A DNA stretch of 20,752 nt from a virus: positions 1 through 20,752 of the IMG/VR virus record IMGVR_UViG_3300035670_001440, one strand, 5' to 3'. The notes beneath the pieces are model-generated. The model made no database searches and was not told the origin of the DNA. It worked only from the letters and a program-made list of their open reading frames with translations. This document shows positions 13,734 through 20,752 of the stretch, piece by piece. Position 1 is the first letter of the stretch, and each line of letters begins with the position of its first letter. A program made the position numbers and the translations under genes.

Positions 13734-14319
13734 ACCAAGAATTCCGTTCGATGTTCATCATTTCCATGAAGCCGTAGGGCAGGTCTTGCATCTGCTTTTC
13801 CTGCGTCGTCTCGCGGTTTTCATACCAGTGCGCCACCAGCATCATCAGCCCGTGCCGAACAGTCTGCGGCACGCTTGTAGACGCATCTCCATATCCGATC
13901 ACATACTCGATCTTGATGGCATCATCGCGGGTCTGCGTGACAGGCCAAGCCTTGCCCGTCTTTGGCGTGATCGTAATCCGGTTTGGCGTGCCGAAGACAT
14001 TGAAGTCGGCCAGCGTTGCGGTCTGCAACACGCCGTCAATGTCGTAATACTTGATGGCAGAAACAGACTGCACCGGGCCAAGCGAGAGCATCACAGTGCT
14101 GGGGTTTGGCGCAAGCCACTCACCCCAAGTCTGCGTGATCATTGCGCGTCCAAGCACGCCCTGCACGTCCACGAAGGCCACGGCGGCATTGACCAGCCGC
14201 TCAATGATGGTGTCGTCGTCGTTCCCCTCCACGCGCATCTGTGCCTTGGCCTCGGCCACAGAGATGGGCAAGGCGGCTGGCGCGGTGACGCGGACGAGGG
14301 AGAACTGCGGAGACAGCAT
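13726..14319 (-). CDS. Head-tail connector (gp6-like adaptor)
   Basis: The 197-residue protein starts at ATG 14319. The N-terminal PISVAEAKAQMRVEGNDDDT, followed by the helix ERLVNAAVAFVDVQGVLGRA, is the typical connector fold of HK97 gp6-type adaptors, in which helices pack under the portal. A beta region (SVSAIKYYDIDGVLQTATL, then INRITITPKTGKAW-like sequence) and a C-terminal helix with HWYENRETTQ, both typical, follow. It would sit below the portal ring and lie above the head closure protein whose gene overlaps it. Confidence 0.9.
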   Translation of the reverse strand: MLSPQFSLVRVTAPAALPISVAEAKAQMRVEGNDDDTIIERLVNAAVAFVDVQGVLGRAMITQTWGEWLAPNPSTVMLSLGPVQSVSAIKYYDIDGVLQTATLADFNVFGTPNRITITPKTGKAWPVTQTRDDAIKIEYVIGYGDASTSVPQTVRHGLMMLVAHWYENRETTQEKQMQDLPYGFMEMMNIERNSWYG

Positions 14320-14322
14320 CTG

Positions 14323-14517
14323 TTATTCCTTCACGGCTTTCTCAACAGCGGTCTTTTTGACAGCGCGTTCAACCTTGGCTTCGACATCAGCGAAACCTTC
14401 GGCAATGCCTGCCTCAATGTAACGTGCTGCGGCTTCATCGCTGCAATCAATCACGTCGCCCTTGTTGTGCGAGAAATCAATGCCAGCCATCGAAGTGAGC
14501 AAACGAACCTTAGCCAT
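14323..14517 (-). CDS. 64-aa protein between capsid and connector genes
   Basis: ATG 14517 follows an AAGGAGG site with a 5-nt spacer, one of the strongest in the window; the product has 64 residues. Residues 1-35 (AKVRLLTSMAGIDFSHNKGD, then VIDCSDEAAARYIEAGIAEG) look like a small beta hairpin followed by a helix, and the remainder is Lys/Glu/Ala-rich. Homologues in this slot of phage head operons are generally unassigned; capsid decoration, stabilisation or a head accessory role is only suggested by its place after the capsid gene and its own strong ribosome-binding site. Confidence 0.72.
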   Translation of the reverse strand: MAKVRLLTSMAGIDFSHNKGDVIDCSDEAAARYIEAGIAEGFADVEAKVERAVKKTAVEKAVKE

Positions 14518-14538
14518 GTCGGCCTCCTTTTGTGGGAC

Positions 14539-14560
14539 GGGCGGGACCGAAGCCCCGCCC
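14539..14560 (-). terminator. GC-rich hairpin with UUCG loop after the capsid gene
   Basis: On the coding strand GGGCGGGGC and GTCCCGCCC pair (eight Watson-Crick pairs and one G-U) around a UUCG loop closed by C-G, the exceptionally stable tetraloop class. It lies 18 nt past the capsid stop and 21 nt before the next start. It is not followed by a run of U, so full intrinsic termination is unlikely; partial attenuation or protection of the capsid mRNA 3' end is more probable. Confidence 0.65.
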
Positions 14561-14577
14561 AGTTTTCAGATCAGGCC

Positions 14578-15831
14578 TTAGGAAGCGGCAGTGATCAGGT
14601 GCTTGACGGCAGCGGTGTTGGCCAGCACGCCGTCGAAGCGGATGTAGCCGAGGATGCCGTAGTCGGGAGCAAAACGCTCACGTGCCACGAACAGCGACGG
14701 GCCGCCCACCTTGCGGACGTAGAACTTCGACATGTCGCCGAACAGCATGACCTTCTTGGCGGCAGCCAGCGAGTCCATTGCTTGGTTCACGACCACGTTG
14801 TAGCCGAGAATGTTCTGCGGGACGCCAGCCTGATAGTTGCCCATCTGCCACAGGTAGTTGCCCTGACCGTCCTTCAGCTTACGGACAGCGGCGAGGGTGC
14901 TGTCGTTCATCATGATGGCGGTGTTGGGTGCCGAGCGGTAAGCCGGGTTGACCGAGTGAATCAGGTCGATGATCTCGTCGGCGGTCACGGCTGCGGTCGC
15001 GGCTGCGGTCTTGCCGAGCGTGGAGGTCGTAACGATGCCCTCAACGTCCGACGAACCCGAACCAGTGGTCAGCTTCGAGTTGGCGATGCGGCCCATGCGC
15101 TCACCCAGCAGCTCACCCAGCAGCGATTCCATGTTCAGGATGGAGTCGTTTGCCAGTTCATACGACCAACGCACCCACTCGGTGTCGAAGGCATATGCGC
15201 CGAGGGTCTTCTGGCCAAAGGTCACGTCCTTGCCGCCGTCGTCGGTCGGCTGGGTGCCTTCCGTGTGGGCTTCGGCAGCGACAGTGGTGTCGTCAACGGT
15301 CGGGATGTTGAACGTGTTGCCAGCCGTGGTGTTGATCACGGTGAACAGGTTCGAGTCGTACATCGGACCAGTGGCGATCATGGCCTTCTCAATGAAGGTC
15401 GCCAGTTCAGTCGGGACGGTGTAGCCGCCAGCCGAGTTGGTGCCTGCGGTCTGCGTGCGGAGTTCGTTGCTACGCAGAACCTGACGCACTTCGCCGTCCA
15501 GACCATCAACGCCGCCGTTGGCGATCATGGCATAGAAAGCCGAGCGGTAGTCAGTGGCAAAGCCAGCGTCCACGGCAGGAGCCGAGGTGCGCTCAGCGAC
15601 AGGGCGCTTCGACAGGTCAACCGAGTGAGCAGCGCGGATAGCCGCGTCAGCTTTTTCCATGCGCTGTGCAACGCCCGACAGGCGGTCATGCTCAGCCATC
15701 ATGGAGTCAAACTCGCGCTCGATTTCAGCGGCGCGGGCTTCTTCGGTCTTGTCCGTCACTTCTGCAAGTTTGGAACGGGCTTCCGTGGCGATACGCGCCA
15801 TCTTCTCCCGCAGGTCTTTCACGTCAGCCAT
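14578..15831 (-). CDS. Major capsid protein, HK97 fold with scaffold-like N-terminal domain
   Basis: The 417-residue product starts at ATG 15831 behind a GGAGG with a 5-nt spacer. Residues 1-70 form a charged coiled coil (EAEIEREFDSMMAEHDRL-type) that acts as the delta scaffold and is removed by the prohead protease. A cut would be expected near residues 115-130 (SNELRTQTAGTNSAGGYTVP). The mature part shows the usual family patterns: GYTVPTELATFIEKA, an extended loop around TFNIPTVDDTTVAAEAHTEG, and a C-terminal QNILGYNVVVNQAM, then SKFYVRKVGGPS. It self-assembles into the head shell. It has its own leader element upstream and a stable hairpin downstream. Confidence 0.95.
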   Translation of the reverse strand: MADVKDLREKMARIATEARSKLAEVTDKTEEARAAEIEREFDSMMAEHDRLSGVAQRMEKADAAIRAAHSVDLSKRPVAERTSAPAVDAGFATDYRSAFYAMIANGGVDGLDGEVRQVLRSNELRTQTAGTNSAGGYTVPTELATFIEKAMIATGPMYDSNLFTVINTTAGNTFNIPTVDDTTVAAEAHTEGTQPTDDGGKDVTFGQKTLGAYAFDTEWVRWSYELANDSILNMESLLGELLGERMGRIANSKLTTGSGSSDVEGIVTTSTLGKTAAATAAVTADEIIDLIHSVNPAYRSAPNTAIMMNDSTLAAVRKLKDGQGNYLWQMGNYQAGVPQNILGYNVVVNQAMDSLAAAKKVMLFGDMSKFYVRKVGGPSLFVARERFAPDYGILGYIRFDGVLANTAAVKHLITAAS

Positions 15832-15862
15832 GATGGCCTCCTACATTGTGCCTTGCCCAAGG
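15827..15862 (-). promoter_or_regulatory. Leader element of the capsid gene (copy 1)
   Basis: The coding strand reads CCTTGGGCAAG, ten bases, then GGAGGCCATCATGGC, matching the tail tube leader block for block at equal spacing (27 of 36 identical). In this copy the first block continues to CAAGG, making the symmetric CCTTG-GG-CAAGG, and TTGGGC could alternatively pair with GCCCAA at 15874-15879. The Shine-Dalgarno GGAGG and 5-nt spacer are ideal. It sits in the 65-nt gap after the protease gene. Confidence 0.65.
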
Positions 15863-15896
15863 GCTGGGGGTTTGGGCCAACAGCGGGAGACCGCCG

Positions 15897-17465
15897 TTAT
15901 TCTTCAGCCTCAAAATCCTTACGTTCCCATGCTTGGCAGGACCGCAGGTTGTGGCAGATAAATTCAAGTTTCTCGCACCAGCCGCGACCGCCAGCGTTGG
16001 TGTCGAAGTCATTGCGCGGGATATCTTCCATCGCCTTGAGCATTTCAGGCGTGTTGTTGAAGTGTTCGCAGTTCGCGCAAAGCTGGCGACGGGCTTCCGC
16101 CTCGTTGATGCTCCAGACATCAGCCATCTTTGCCCAGTATTCTTGGTTCGCGCCGGGTTCATCAGACGCGGCTTCTGGGCCGAGGTTCCAATTGTCGATG
16201 GCGTTCTGGGTGTTGATCGCATTGACACTGCCAGAAACGATCTCAGGCTGCGGCTCAGGCGGCACAAGATATTCGTTGCGGGACTCAATGCCAGCCAGCG
16301 TTGCCTTCATCCGCATGCGGCGTGCGGCCTGAGACTTGGCCTTTGCCTCACGATGTTCCTGCAAAGACCGCAGAGCGATTTCGGTGCCGTCATAGGCTGG
16401 CGTGGTCACGATGGACACATCAAACAACTGCGCCTCTTGGATCGTGCGGCGCGGCGGGTTTGCCCGGTCGTCCCACTTTTGGCGAACAGGGCGGAAAGCA
16501 AACGACATCTTGTCCAGATCGCCGCGTTTCATCTTCGGCACGATGCTGCGGACATCCGGGTCGGATTGGTCAAGCATGGCTTCCATGTAAAGCCCGCGCT
16601 GGTCTTCCTTCAGCGTCAGAGTGCCTGACCGCGTGCGTGCCAGCGGCAAGCCTTCATGGTTGATCAGGAAAACCACGTCATCGCGCTTGATGGCCGCCTT
16701 GAAAGCCCCGCGCTCGATCATCTCGGTGAACATGCCACCGATGTTGGTTTCCTCGCCGAAGACGGCGGCATAACCAGAAACCTTGATTTCGCCCGTTTCA
16801 TCTTCGCGGATTTCGACAGGAACCCCACGGCGGATTTCTTTTTCAGACATGTTAAGCCCCGTTTGTTCCGGCGATTGTATCACCATCTGGCTTCTTTCGC
16901 TAGAACCTGTAGCAGGCTCAAATTCAATCGGCTCAAAGCCGTTATCAGCAAGCCATTTCTTGGCCTGCTCGACTGTGAACTCATCAGCATCAAAGCGGAT
17001 CGCTTGCAGTTCAGTGCCGCCATCAGGCAGCGTGCCGTAAATGAAATCAACGCCTTCGCCGCCTGCATCATTCTCACGGGCAAAGCCATCGTATTTGTCC
17101 GGGTCTTGCAAGCGTGCCGCATGTTCTCCCGGATAAGGGCGCTTTTCAATGCGCTCGTCATTCTCAGATTCAAGGATGCCGTTGGCCCAAGACTGACCCG
17201 GATCACCGCCCCAAAGCGCCCACGCGATGCGGCCATTCGACGGATAGCCATCTTCGCCGGGACGGAAACCTTCGGCTTCCTTGTCAACTTCATGCCGCGC
17301 AAAATAGCTGGCCATGCGCTGCACCGTGTCCATCGACAGGTCAACTTTGTTTGAGATGTCCCGCGCACGGGCAATGCCAACCTCGGTGCCGCCGCGCCCG
17401 AACTCACGCCGCCAATCAAGGCCGCGCTGGGCCTCGTCAGCCATCGCGTCGTTAGGCACTGGCAT
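15897..17465 (-). CDS. Multi-domain prohead protease (HK97 type) with extra N- and C-terminal modules
   Basis: The 522-residue protein starts at ATG 17465, overlapping the portal gene by 14 nt. Four modules can be seen. Residues 1-93 (EAQRGLDWRREFGRGGTEVG, ending SNGRIAWALWGGDPGQSW) match a module seen beside phage head genes. Residues 108-186 (PYPGEHAARLQDPDKY, QAIRFDADEFTVEQAKKWL) form a second recurrent phage module. Residues 206-366 are the HK97/U35 prohead protease, with likely catalytic His270 (INHEG) and Ser321 (KMSFAF). Residues 440-522 contain five cysteines (463, 466, 497, 504, 510), possibly metal or Fe-S binding. It cuts the capsid scaffold. ATG 16850 (residue 206) could start a shorter protease-only form. 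Confidence 0.88.
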   Translation of the reverse strand: MPVPNDAMADEAQRGLDWRREFGRGGTEVGIARARDISNKVDLSMDTVQRMASYFARHEVDKEAEGFRPGEDGYPSNGRIAWALWGGDPGQSWANGILESENDERIEKRPYPGEHAARLQDPDKYDGFARENDAGGEGVDFIYGTLPDGGTELQAIRFDADEFTVEQAKKWLADNGFEPIEFEPATGSSERSQMVIQSPEQTGLNMSEKEIRRGVPVEIREDETGEIKVSGYAAVFGEETNIGGMFTEMIERGAFKAAIKRDDVVFLINHEGLPLARTRSGTLTLKEDQRGLYMEAMLDQSDPDVRSIVPKMKRGDLDKMSFAFRPVRQKWDDRANPPRRTIQEAQLFDVSIVTTPAYDGTEIALRSLQEHREAKAKSQAARRMRMKATLAGIESRNEYLVPPEPQPEIVSGSVNAINTQNAIDNWNLGPEAASDEPGANQEYWAKMADVWSINEAEARRQLCANCEHFNNTPEMLKAMEDIPRNDFDTNAGGRGWCEKLEFICHNLRSCQAWERKDFEAEE

Positions 17466-18675
17466 TAGGCGCTCCCGTGTTGGGCTGGCTTCCCAGCGGA
17501 ACAGTTGCGCCTTGGATCAAGAGATCGTCGCCATTCGGCATGGCTTCCATGTTCTCAATGGCGCGCACCTCGTTAGGCGTGCGGATGCCGTTTTGGATCG
17601 ACGTGGCATAAGCCTCCATCCGCGACTTCAGATCGCCGCGCAGGAGGCCGTCCACGTTGAATTCCACATAGAAATCAGAGCCGCGCCCGAAGAACTTAAG
17701 GTTCATCTCCTGTTCGAACTGCTCGACCCACCGCTTCACGGTGTGCTTCACGAAGTGCAAATCCTGCTGTTCCGTGTTGCTGAATGTGCCGTGGGTCAGG
17801 TCTTGCAAGAACACAGGCGGCAGCGAGTAAATGCGGGCGATCTGTTCGATGCTGAACCGCTGCAACTCCAGAAGCTGCATGTTCTCGGGTGTGAAGCCGA
17901 TGGTCTTCAATTCATGGCCGAGAGGCAGCGCCATGATCGGGCGGCCTTCTTTTGCCAGTTTCAAGGTCGTGGCAGCAACGTCCTCAGATGCCCGGTTGGC
18001 AGCCGCGCCGGATTGGAACGGCCCTTGCAGCACGGCGGGCGGGATGCCGCCGGATTGGAAAGCCTTGGAGCCGTAACGGCTGGCCGCAATGGCCATCCCG
18101 ATGGCGTCTTTGTTCTGCGAGATCGGCCCGCGTGCGTCCGTCATGTTGGCCTTCAGCATGAACGGCAGGTCGAGAACCTCGCTGGCCTCATAGACCTTGG
18201 CGTTGACCCGATAAATCTTGCGGCCATCGATGAGGCGCTCAACGCGAACCTTTGTCGGGTCCAGCGGATACAGGTTGACGATCTGGCCCAACGAGTTGCG
18301 CTCGATGTAGGTAACGGCACGCCCGCCCGTCAGAACCTGCTCGAATGAGTATTTGCGCCACTCGAAAGACGACATGTCCTCGTTGATCACGTCGTGCAGG
18401 ATCAGCGACAACTCGCCGTCAACCTTTGATCGCCCGCCGTCCTCGTCCTTGCGGTAAACGTGCAGCGGCAGTCCCGCGATGGTGCCAGCGATGAAGTTGA
18501 CCGCCGCCCAGACCGCAGGCACGCCCAGCGCCGTGTCCACGTTGACGGTGACGCCGGAGGACGCGTAAAGATCGCCCCAGCCCATGATCTGCAAGAAGTC
18601 ATTCGCAGACACAGGCGCGGTCGGGTTCTCCAGATTGCGGTTTTCCGCTTTGCGGAAGCGATCAAAAAAAGCCAT
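17452..18675 (-). CDS. Portal protein (HK97 family)
   Basis: The 407-residue protein starts at ATG 18675 with a weak Shine-Dalgarno, 42 nt after the terminase stop. The N-terminal part has the usual VPAVWAAVNFIAGTIAGLPL helix and HVYRKDEDGG turn; the middle contains LYPLDPTKVRVERL and SRYGSKAFQSGGIPPAVLQG; and the conserved C-terminal helix region begins SIEQIARIYSLPPVFLQDL. These are portal signatures of HK97-type phages. Twelve copies form the DNA entry ring, docking terminase outside and the connector below. The C-terminus overlaps the start of the protease gene. Confidence 0.95.
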   Translation of the reverse strand: MAFFDRFRKAENRNLENPTAPVSANDFLQIMGWGDLYASSGVTVNVDTALGVPAVWAAVNFIAGTIAGLPLHVYRKDEDGGRSKVDGELSLILHDVINEDMSSFEWRKYSFEQVLTGGRAVTYIERNSLGQIVNLYPLDPTKVRVERLIDGRKIYRVNAKVYEASEVLDLPFMLKANMTDARGPISQNKDAIGMAIAASRYGSKAFQSGGIPPAVLQGPFQSGAAANRASEDVAATTLKLAKEGRPIMALPLGHELKTIGFTPENMQLLELQRFSIEQIARIYSLPPVFLQDLTHGTFSNTEQQDLHFVKHTVKRWVEQFEQEMNLKFFGRGSDFYVEFNVDGLLRGDLKSRMEAYATSIQNGIRTPNEVRAIENMEAMPNGDDLLIQGATVPLGSQPNTGAPNASA

Positions 18676-18717
18676 CAGACCCGATCCATAAACGCGGTTT
18701 CGCGGAAAGATAACACA

Positions 18718-20232
18718 TCAAAGGCTAAGCGTAAAGGAAGGGTCATCCCACGGCGACGAGTGCGGGATTCCAGCATCGTGCGACTCAACGCCAAGAGCCA
18801 TAGCAAGGGCGACCACGCCGTCGATCCGGCCAGATGATTTGGCCTTGGTCAGCTTGCGGTCGCCCGCTGGGCTGCGCTCTGCCACCGCGTTGGCGGCGCA
18901 CATGTTCATCACCGGGTTCGCCCCATGCCTGATCTTGCGTTCCGCCACCAGCCGCTCCAGCTTGTCGACCGCCGGGGCCATGTCCTTAAAGCCCTGACCA
19001 AACGGCTGCATCGGCAGGCTGACACCGATGGCGTCCAGTTCCCGCGTAAAGTCATTGATCCGCCAGCGGTCATAGGCCAGCAGTTGCAGGTCGTATTGGT
19101 CAGCCGCGTCTGCCACCGCCTGCGCCACAATGGCCGGAATGATGACCGGGCCATCGATCAGCGTGATGAAACCTTGCTCTGCCCAGACATCGTAAGGCAC
19201 CTTGTCTTCTTTGGCCCGCTCACGGATGCCCTGCGCTGGCATGAAGAACTGCGGAACGACGTGGTAGATGCCGTCCTGCGGGAAGACCATCACGAAGGCC
19301 GTCAAGTCTCGGCTGGCCGACAAGTCAAGCCCAGCATAGCACAGCGCGCCCGTCTCGACCTCTGGTTCCTCGGCGTTGGCCTCCCATTCGCTGCGGTTCA
19401 GGAACGGGCTGGTCGCCTCAATGCGCTGATTTAGGAACAGCCAGCGAAAGCTGTTCTCCTTTGCGGGCAAGCGGTCGGCTTGCTTGGCAAAGTCCTCGAT
19501 GTCGGTCAGGCTGCGGAATTCGCCCAAGGCTGGGTTTGCCGCCGCCCATGCGCTGCGATCCATCACCTCGCAGCCTTCCGGCGCGGTGTAGACATGGCTC
19601 ACGATCCGCTTGTCCTTGGCGTTCTTGGCATCGTCCAGCCAGATGCTGAATAGGTCTCCGTCCGTCGCCGCCTGCGTGCTGATGGCGATCAGGAGCGGAT
19701 CGTCATGCGCGCCCTGTGCGGTTTCGATGGCTTCGATAAAAGCATCGGTCGGCCCGCGCACCTGCCCCACCTCGTCCAAGATCGCCAGCACAGGCGAAAG
19801 GCCATGGGCCGTTCCAGCCTCCGCGCTGATGGCTTTGTATTCCACGTTCATCGGCAGCCCGATCAGCGATTTCTGCGACGGCACGATCCGCACGATCTTG
19901 GAAAGTTCCGGCGAGAGCCTGACCATCTTTTCGGCCAGCTTGAAAACGAGGCTTGCCTGATCCCGACTGCGTGCGCCGCTGATGATTTGGCTGTTCTGCC
20001 GTGCCTCCGGGCCGACGATATGGGCCAACAAGATCGCGGCGATCAAAGCCGATTTGCCGTTCTTGCGACCGACCGACAAATAGGCGCGGCTGGTCCCGAC
20101 CTTGTTGTCGTAAATGTCCAAGATGAATTTGCGCTGAAACGCCATCAGCTTCAGAGGCTGGCCAACGTGCTTCCCTTCAGGAACCTTGCAATAACGCTCA
20201 ACAAAAGCGCAGACCTTTTCGCCGCGTGTCAT
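18718..20232 (-). CDS. terL: Terminase large subunit (ATPase-nuclease)
   Basis: The 504-residue enzyme starts at ATG 20232, sharing one base with the small subunit stop (TGATG). The ATPase domain has an atypical Walker A loop (SVGRKNGKS, residues 53-61), Walker B with Asp153-Glu154 (LAILDEV) and a coupling motif at Ser185-Thr186 (IAISTQA). The nuclease domain shows acidic residues Asp303 (YAGLDLSASRD), Asp388 (AYDRW) and Asp471 (RIDGVVALAMAL), as in RNase H-like terminase nucleases. It packages DNA through the portal and cuts the concatemer. All key residues appear intact. The family pattern is Terminase_1, as in HK97. Confidence 0.96.
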   Translation of the reverse strand: MTRGEKVCAFVERYCKVPEGKHVGQPLKLMAFQRKFILDIYDNKVGTSRAYLSVGRKNGKSALIAAILLAHIVGPEARQNSQIISGARSRDQASLVFKLAEKMVRLSPELSKIVRIVPSQKSLIGLPMNVEYKAISAEAGTAHGLSPVLAILDEVGQVRGPTDAFIEAIETAQGAHDDPLLIAISTQAATDGDLFSIWLDDAKNAKDKRIVSHVYTAPEGCEVMDRSAWAAANPALGEFRSLTDIEDFAKQADRLPAKENSFRWLFLNQRIEATSPFLNRSEWEANAEEPEVETGALCYAGLDLSASRDLTAFVMVFPQDGIYHVVPQFFMPAQGIRERAKEDKVPYDVWAEQGFITLIDGPVIIPAIVAQAVADAADQYDLQLLAYDRWRINDFTRELDAIGVSLPMQPFGQGFKDMAPAVDKLERLVAERKIRHGANPVMNMCAANAVAERSPAGDRKLTKAKSSGRIDGVVALAMALGVESHDAGIPHSSPWDDPSFTLSL

Positions 20233-20708
20233 CAGTTGGGCCTTGCAAGCAAATCGTCTTGGAAGTCGGCCCCATCTTCGATGGCCTTTGTTCTGTCTCG
20301 ACGCTTGCCAATGTCTCTAGCCTCGCCTCCTTGCGCGCGCGCGTGAAGGCCGAGGCTGCGACGGTAAGACAAGATGGTGCTGGCGTGCATCTGGATCACA
20401 GTCTTGCGCGGATTGACGACAGGCGTTCCCTTTTCCGTAAATGAAACCGAACCTTCAACGCGAAGTCTTTGCTGCTCCATGTTGAGATCAGCCATCGTCC
20501 TCGCCAGCATCGCTGCCAACTCCAACTGGTGAGCCGTCCACTCGCTGCGTGCGAACTCCTCCAGCACGTTTGCAAAGAACGGCAGGTCGCAATCCTCAAG
20601 CGGAACAGTGCTTGGCGGTGAAATCTGCTTCTGCGCACTCTGCATGACCGCCACCGCTTCGGATGCGCTGGTGATCGGAGCCTTTCGTGGCGTTTTTTTG
20701 CTCGTCAT
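20232..20708 (-). CDS. terS: Terminase small subunit
   Basis: The 158-residue protein starts at ATG 20708 behind a GAGGTGA site at 20717-20723. A disordered basic N-terminus (about 1-15) precedes LPFFANVLEEFARSEWTAHQ and a helical region (ELAAMLARTMADLNMEQQRL), followed by SFTEKGTPVVNPRKTVIQMH and ILSYRRSLGLHA, the pattern of P27-type small terminases with a central oligomerisation part. It recognises the packaging start site, which in many phages lies in or near this gene. Position directly before the large subunit supports the call. A (GC)n run at 20333-20343 lies within it. The remaining upstream DNA up to 20752 shows no clear promoter. Confidence 0.9.
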   Translation of the reverse strand: MTSKKTPRKAPITSASEAVAVMQSAQKQISPPSTVPLEDCDLPFFANVLEEFARSEWTAHQLELAAMLARTMADLNMEQQRLRVEGSVSFTEKGTPVVNPRKTVIQMHASTILSYRRSLGLHARAQGGEARDIGKRRDRTKAIEDGADFQDDLLARPN

Positions 20709-20752
20709 GTCGTTTTCACCTCGGAAAATCTGTATTTGCGCTAAAAGAAAGA

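Noticed and set aside
13786-16332. An 848-codon open frame on the plus strand opposite the connector, capsid and protease genes.
   Set aside because: The minus-strand genes here are certain from family motifs. The plus frame is His/Arg/Val-rich without domain patterns, which is the usual shadow of codon bias on the opposite strand.
17314-18348. A 344-codon plus-strand frame over the portal and protease genes.
   Set aside because: It runs antisense to the portal core and spans the junction of two clear genes; it is a composition shadow.
18676-18717. Possible hairpin CCGCG...CGCG between terminase and portal.
   Set aside because: Only three to four pairs are possible and the arms are self-complementary, which is weak evidence in GC-rich DNA.
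20333-20343. An 11-nt alternating GC run in the small terminase gene, considered as a Z-DNA or packaging-site signal.
   Set aside because: It is short, lies in coding sequence of a GC-rich genome and encodes ordinary residues; no supporting repeats flank it.
1-20752. CRISPR arrays, tRNA genes, insertion sequences and attachment sites.
   Set aside because: No regularly spaced repeats, cloverleaf sequence, transposase or integrase was seen on reading either strand.

Overview
This window is most of the late (structural and lysis) region of a tailed, siphovirus-type phage or prophage of an alphaproteobacterium. The host assignment is an inference. It rests on moderately GC-rich coding DNA, on protein families of the kind I associate with phages of Rhodobacterales and Rhizobiales, and on a tail-tip gene order that resembles the Rhodobacter capsulatus gene transfer agent (GTA). 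No integrase, repressor, tRNA, CRISPR array or insertion sequence is visible, so the sequence does not say whether this is a free phage or a prophage.

Layout. Positions 1-1229 carry a rightward string of small, translationally coupled genes: a partial gene, two Cys-rich proteins of which one has a long coiled coil, a zinc-ribbon protein and a 64-residue protein, all of unknown function. Everything from 20708 down to 1282 is on the minus strand. Read in transcription order it holds small terminase, large terminase, portal, a multi-domain prohead protease, the HK97-fold major capsid protein, a 64-aa protein, head-tail connector, head closure protein, an HK97 gp10-like neck protein, tail terminator, major tail tube protein and a tail assembly chaperone. 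The chaperone has a second frame reached by a putative -1 frameshift on a run of nine A. Then come the tape measure, a distal-tail-like protein, a DUF2163/BR0599-like hub protein, an NlpC/P60-like protein, a lambda J-like tail tip protein and an S74-chaperone tail fibre. The lysis cassette follows: holin-like single-TM protein, lysozyme with a C-terminal membrane anchor, i-spanin and o-spanin. A calcineurin-type phosphoesterase with an HTH and a 56-aa protein end the array. The two transcription units converge near 1230-1281.

How it works together. Almost every minus-strand gene overlaps or abuts the next (ATGA, GTGA or TGATG junctions), so the set is probably one long late mRNA with coupled translation. 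The only gaps above 40 nt lie before the portal, capsid, 64-aa and tail-tube genes. Those before the capsid and tail-tube genes share a 36-nt leader (an 11-nt block, an identically spaced 10-nt spacer, and an identical Shine-Dalgarno/start block). A nine-pair hairpin with a UUCG loop lies just after the capsid gene. These look like devices for adjusting the output of the most abundant virion proteins.

Most of the window is conventional phage biology. The items most worth a second look are the shared capsid/tail-tube leader, the tail chaperone frameshift and its unlisted 59-aa frame, the protease fused to three other modules including a five-cysteine C-terminus, an apparent 189-bp in-frame cassette in the tail fibre bounded by near-identical 11-bp repeats, and the membrane-anchored lysozyme. 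No computation was run; domain calls come from reading motifs, gene order and protein lengths.
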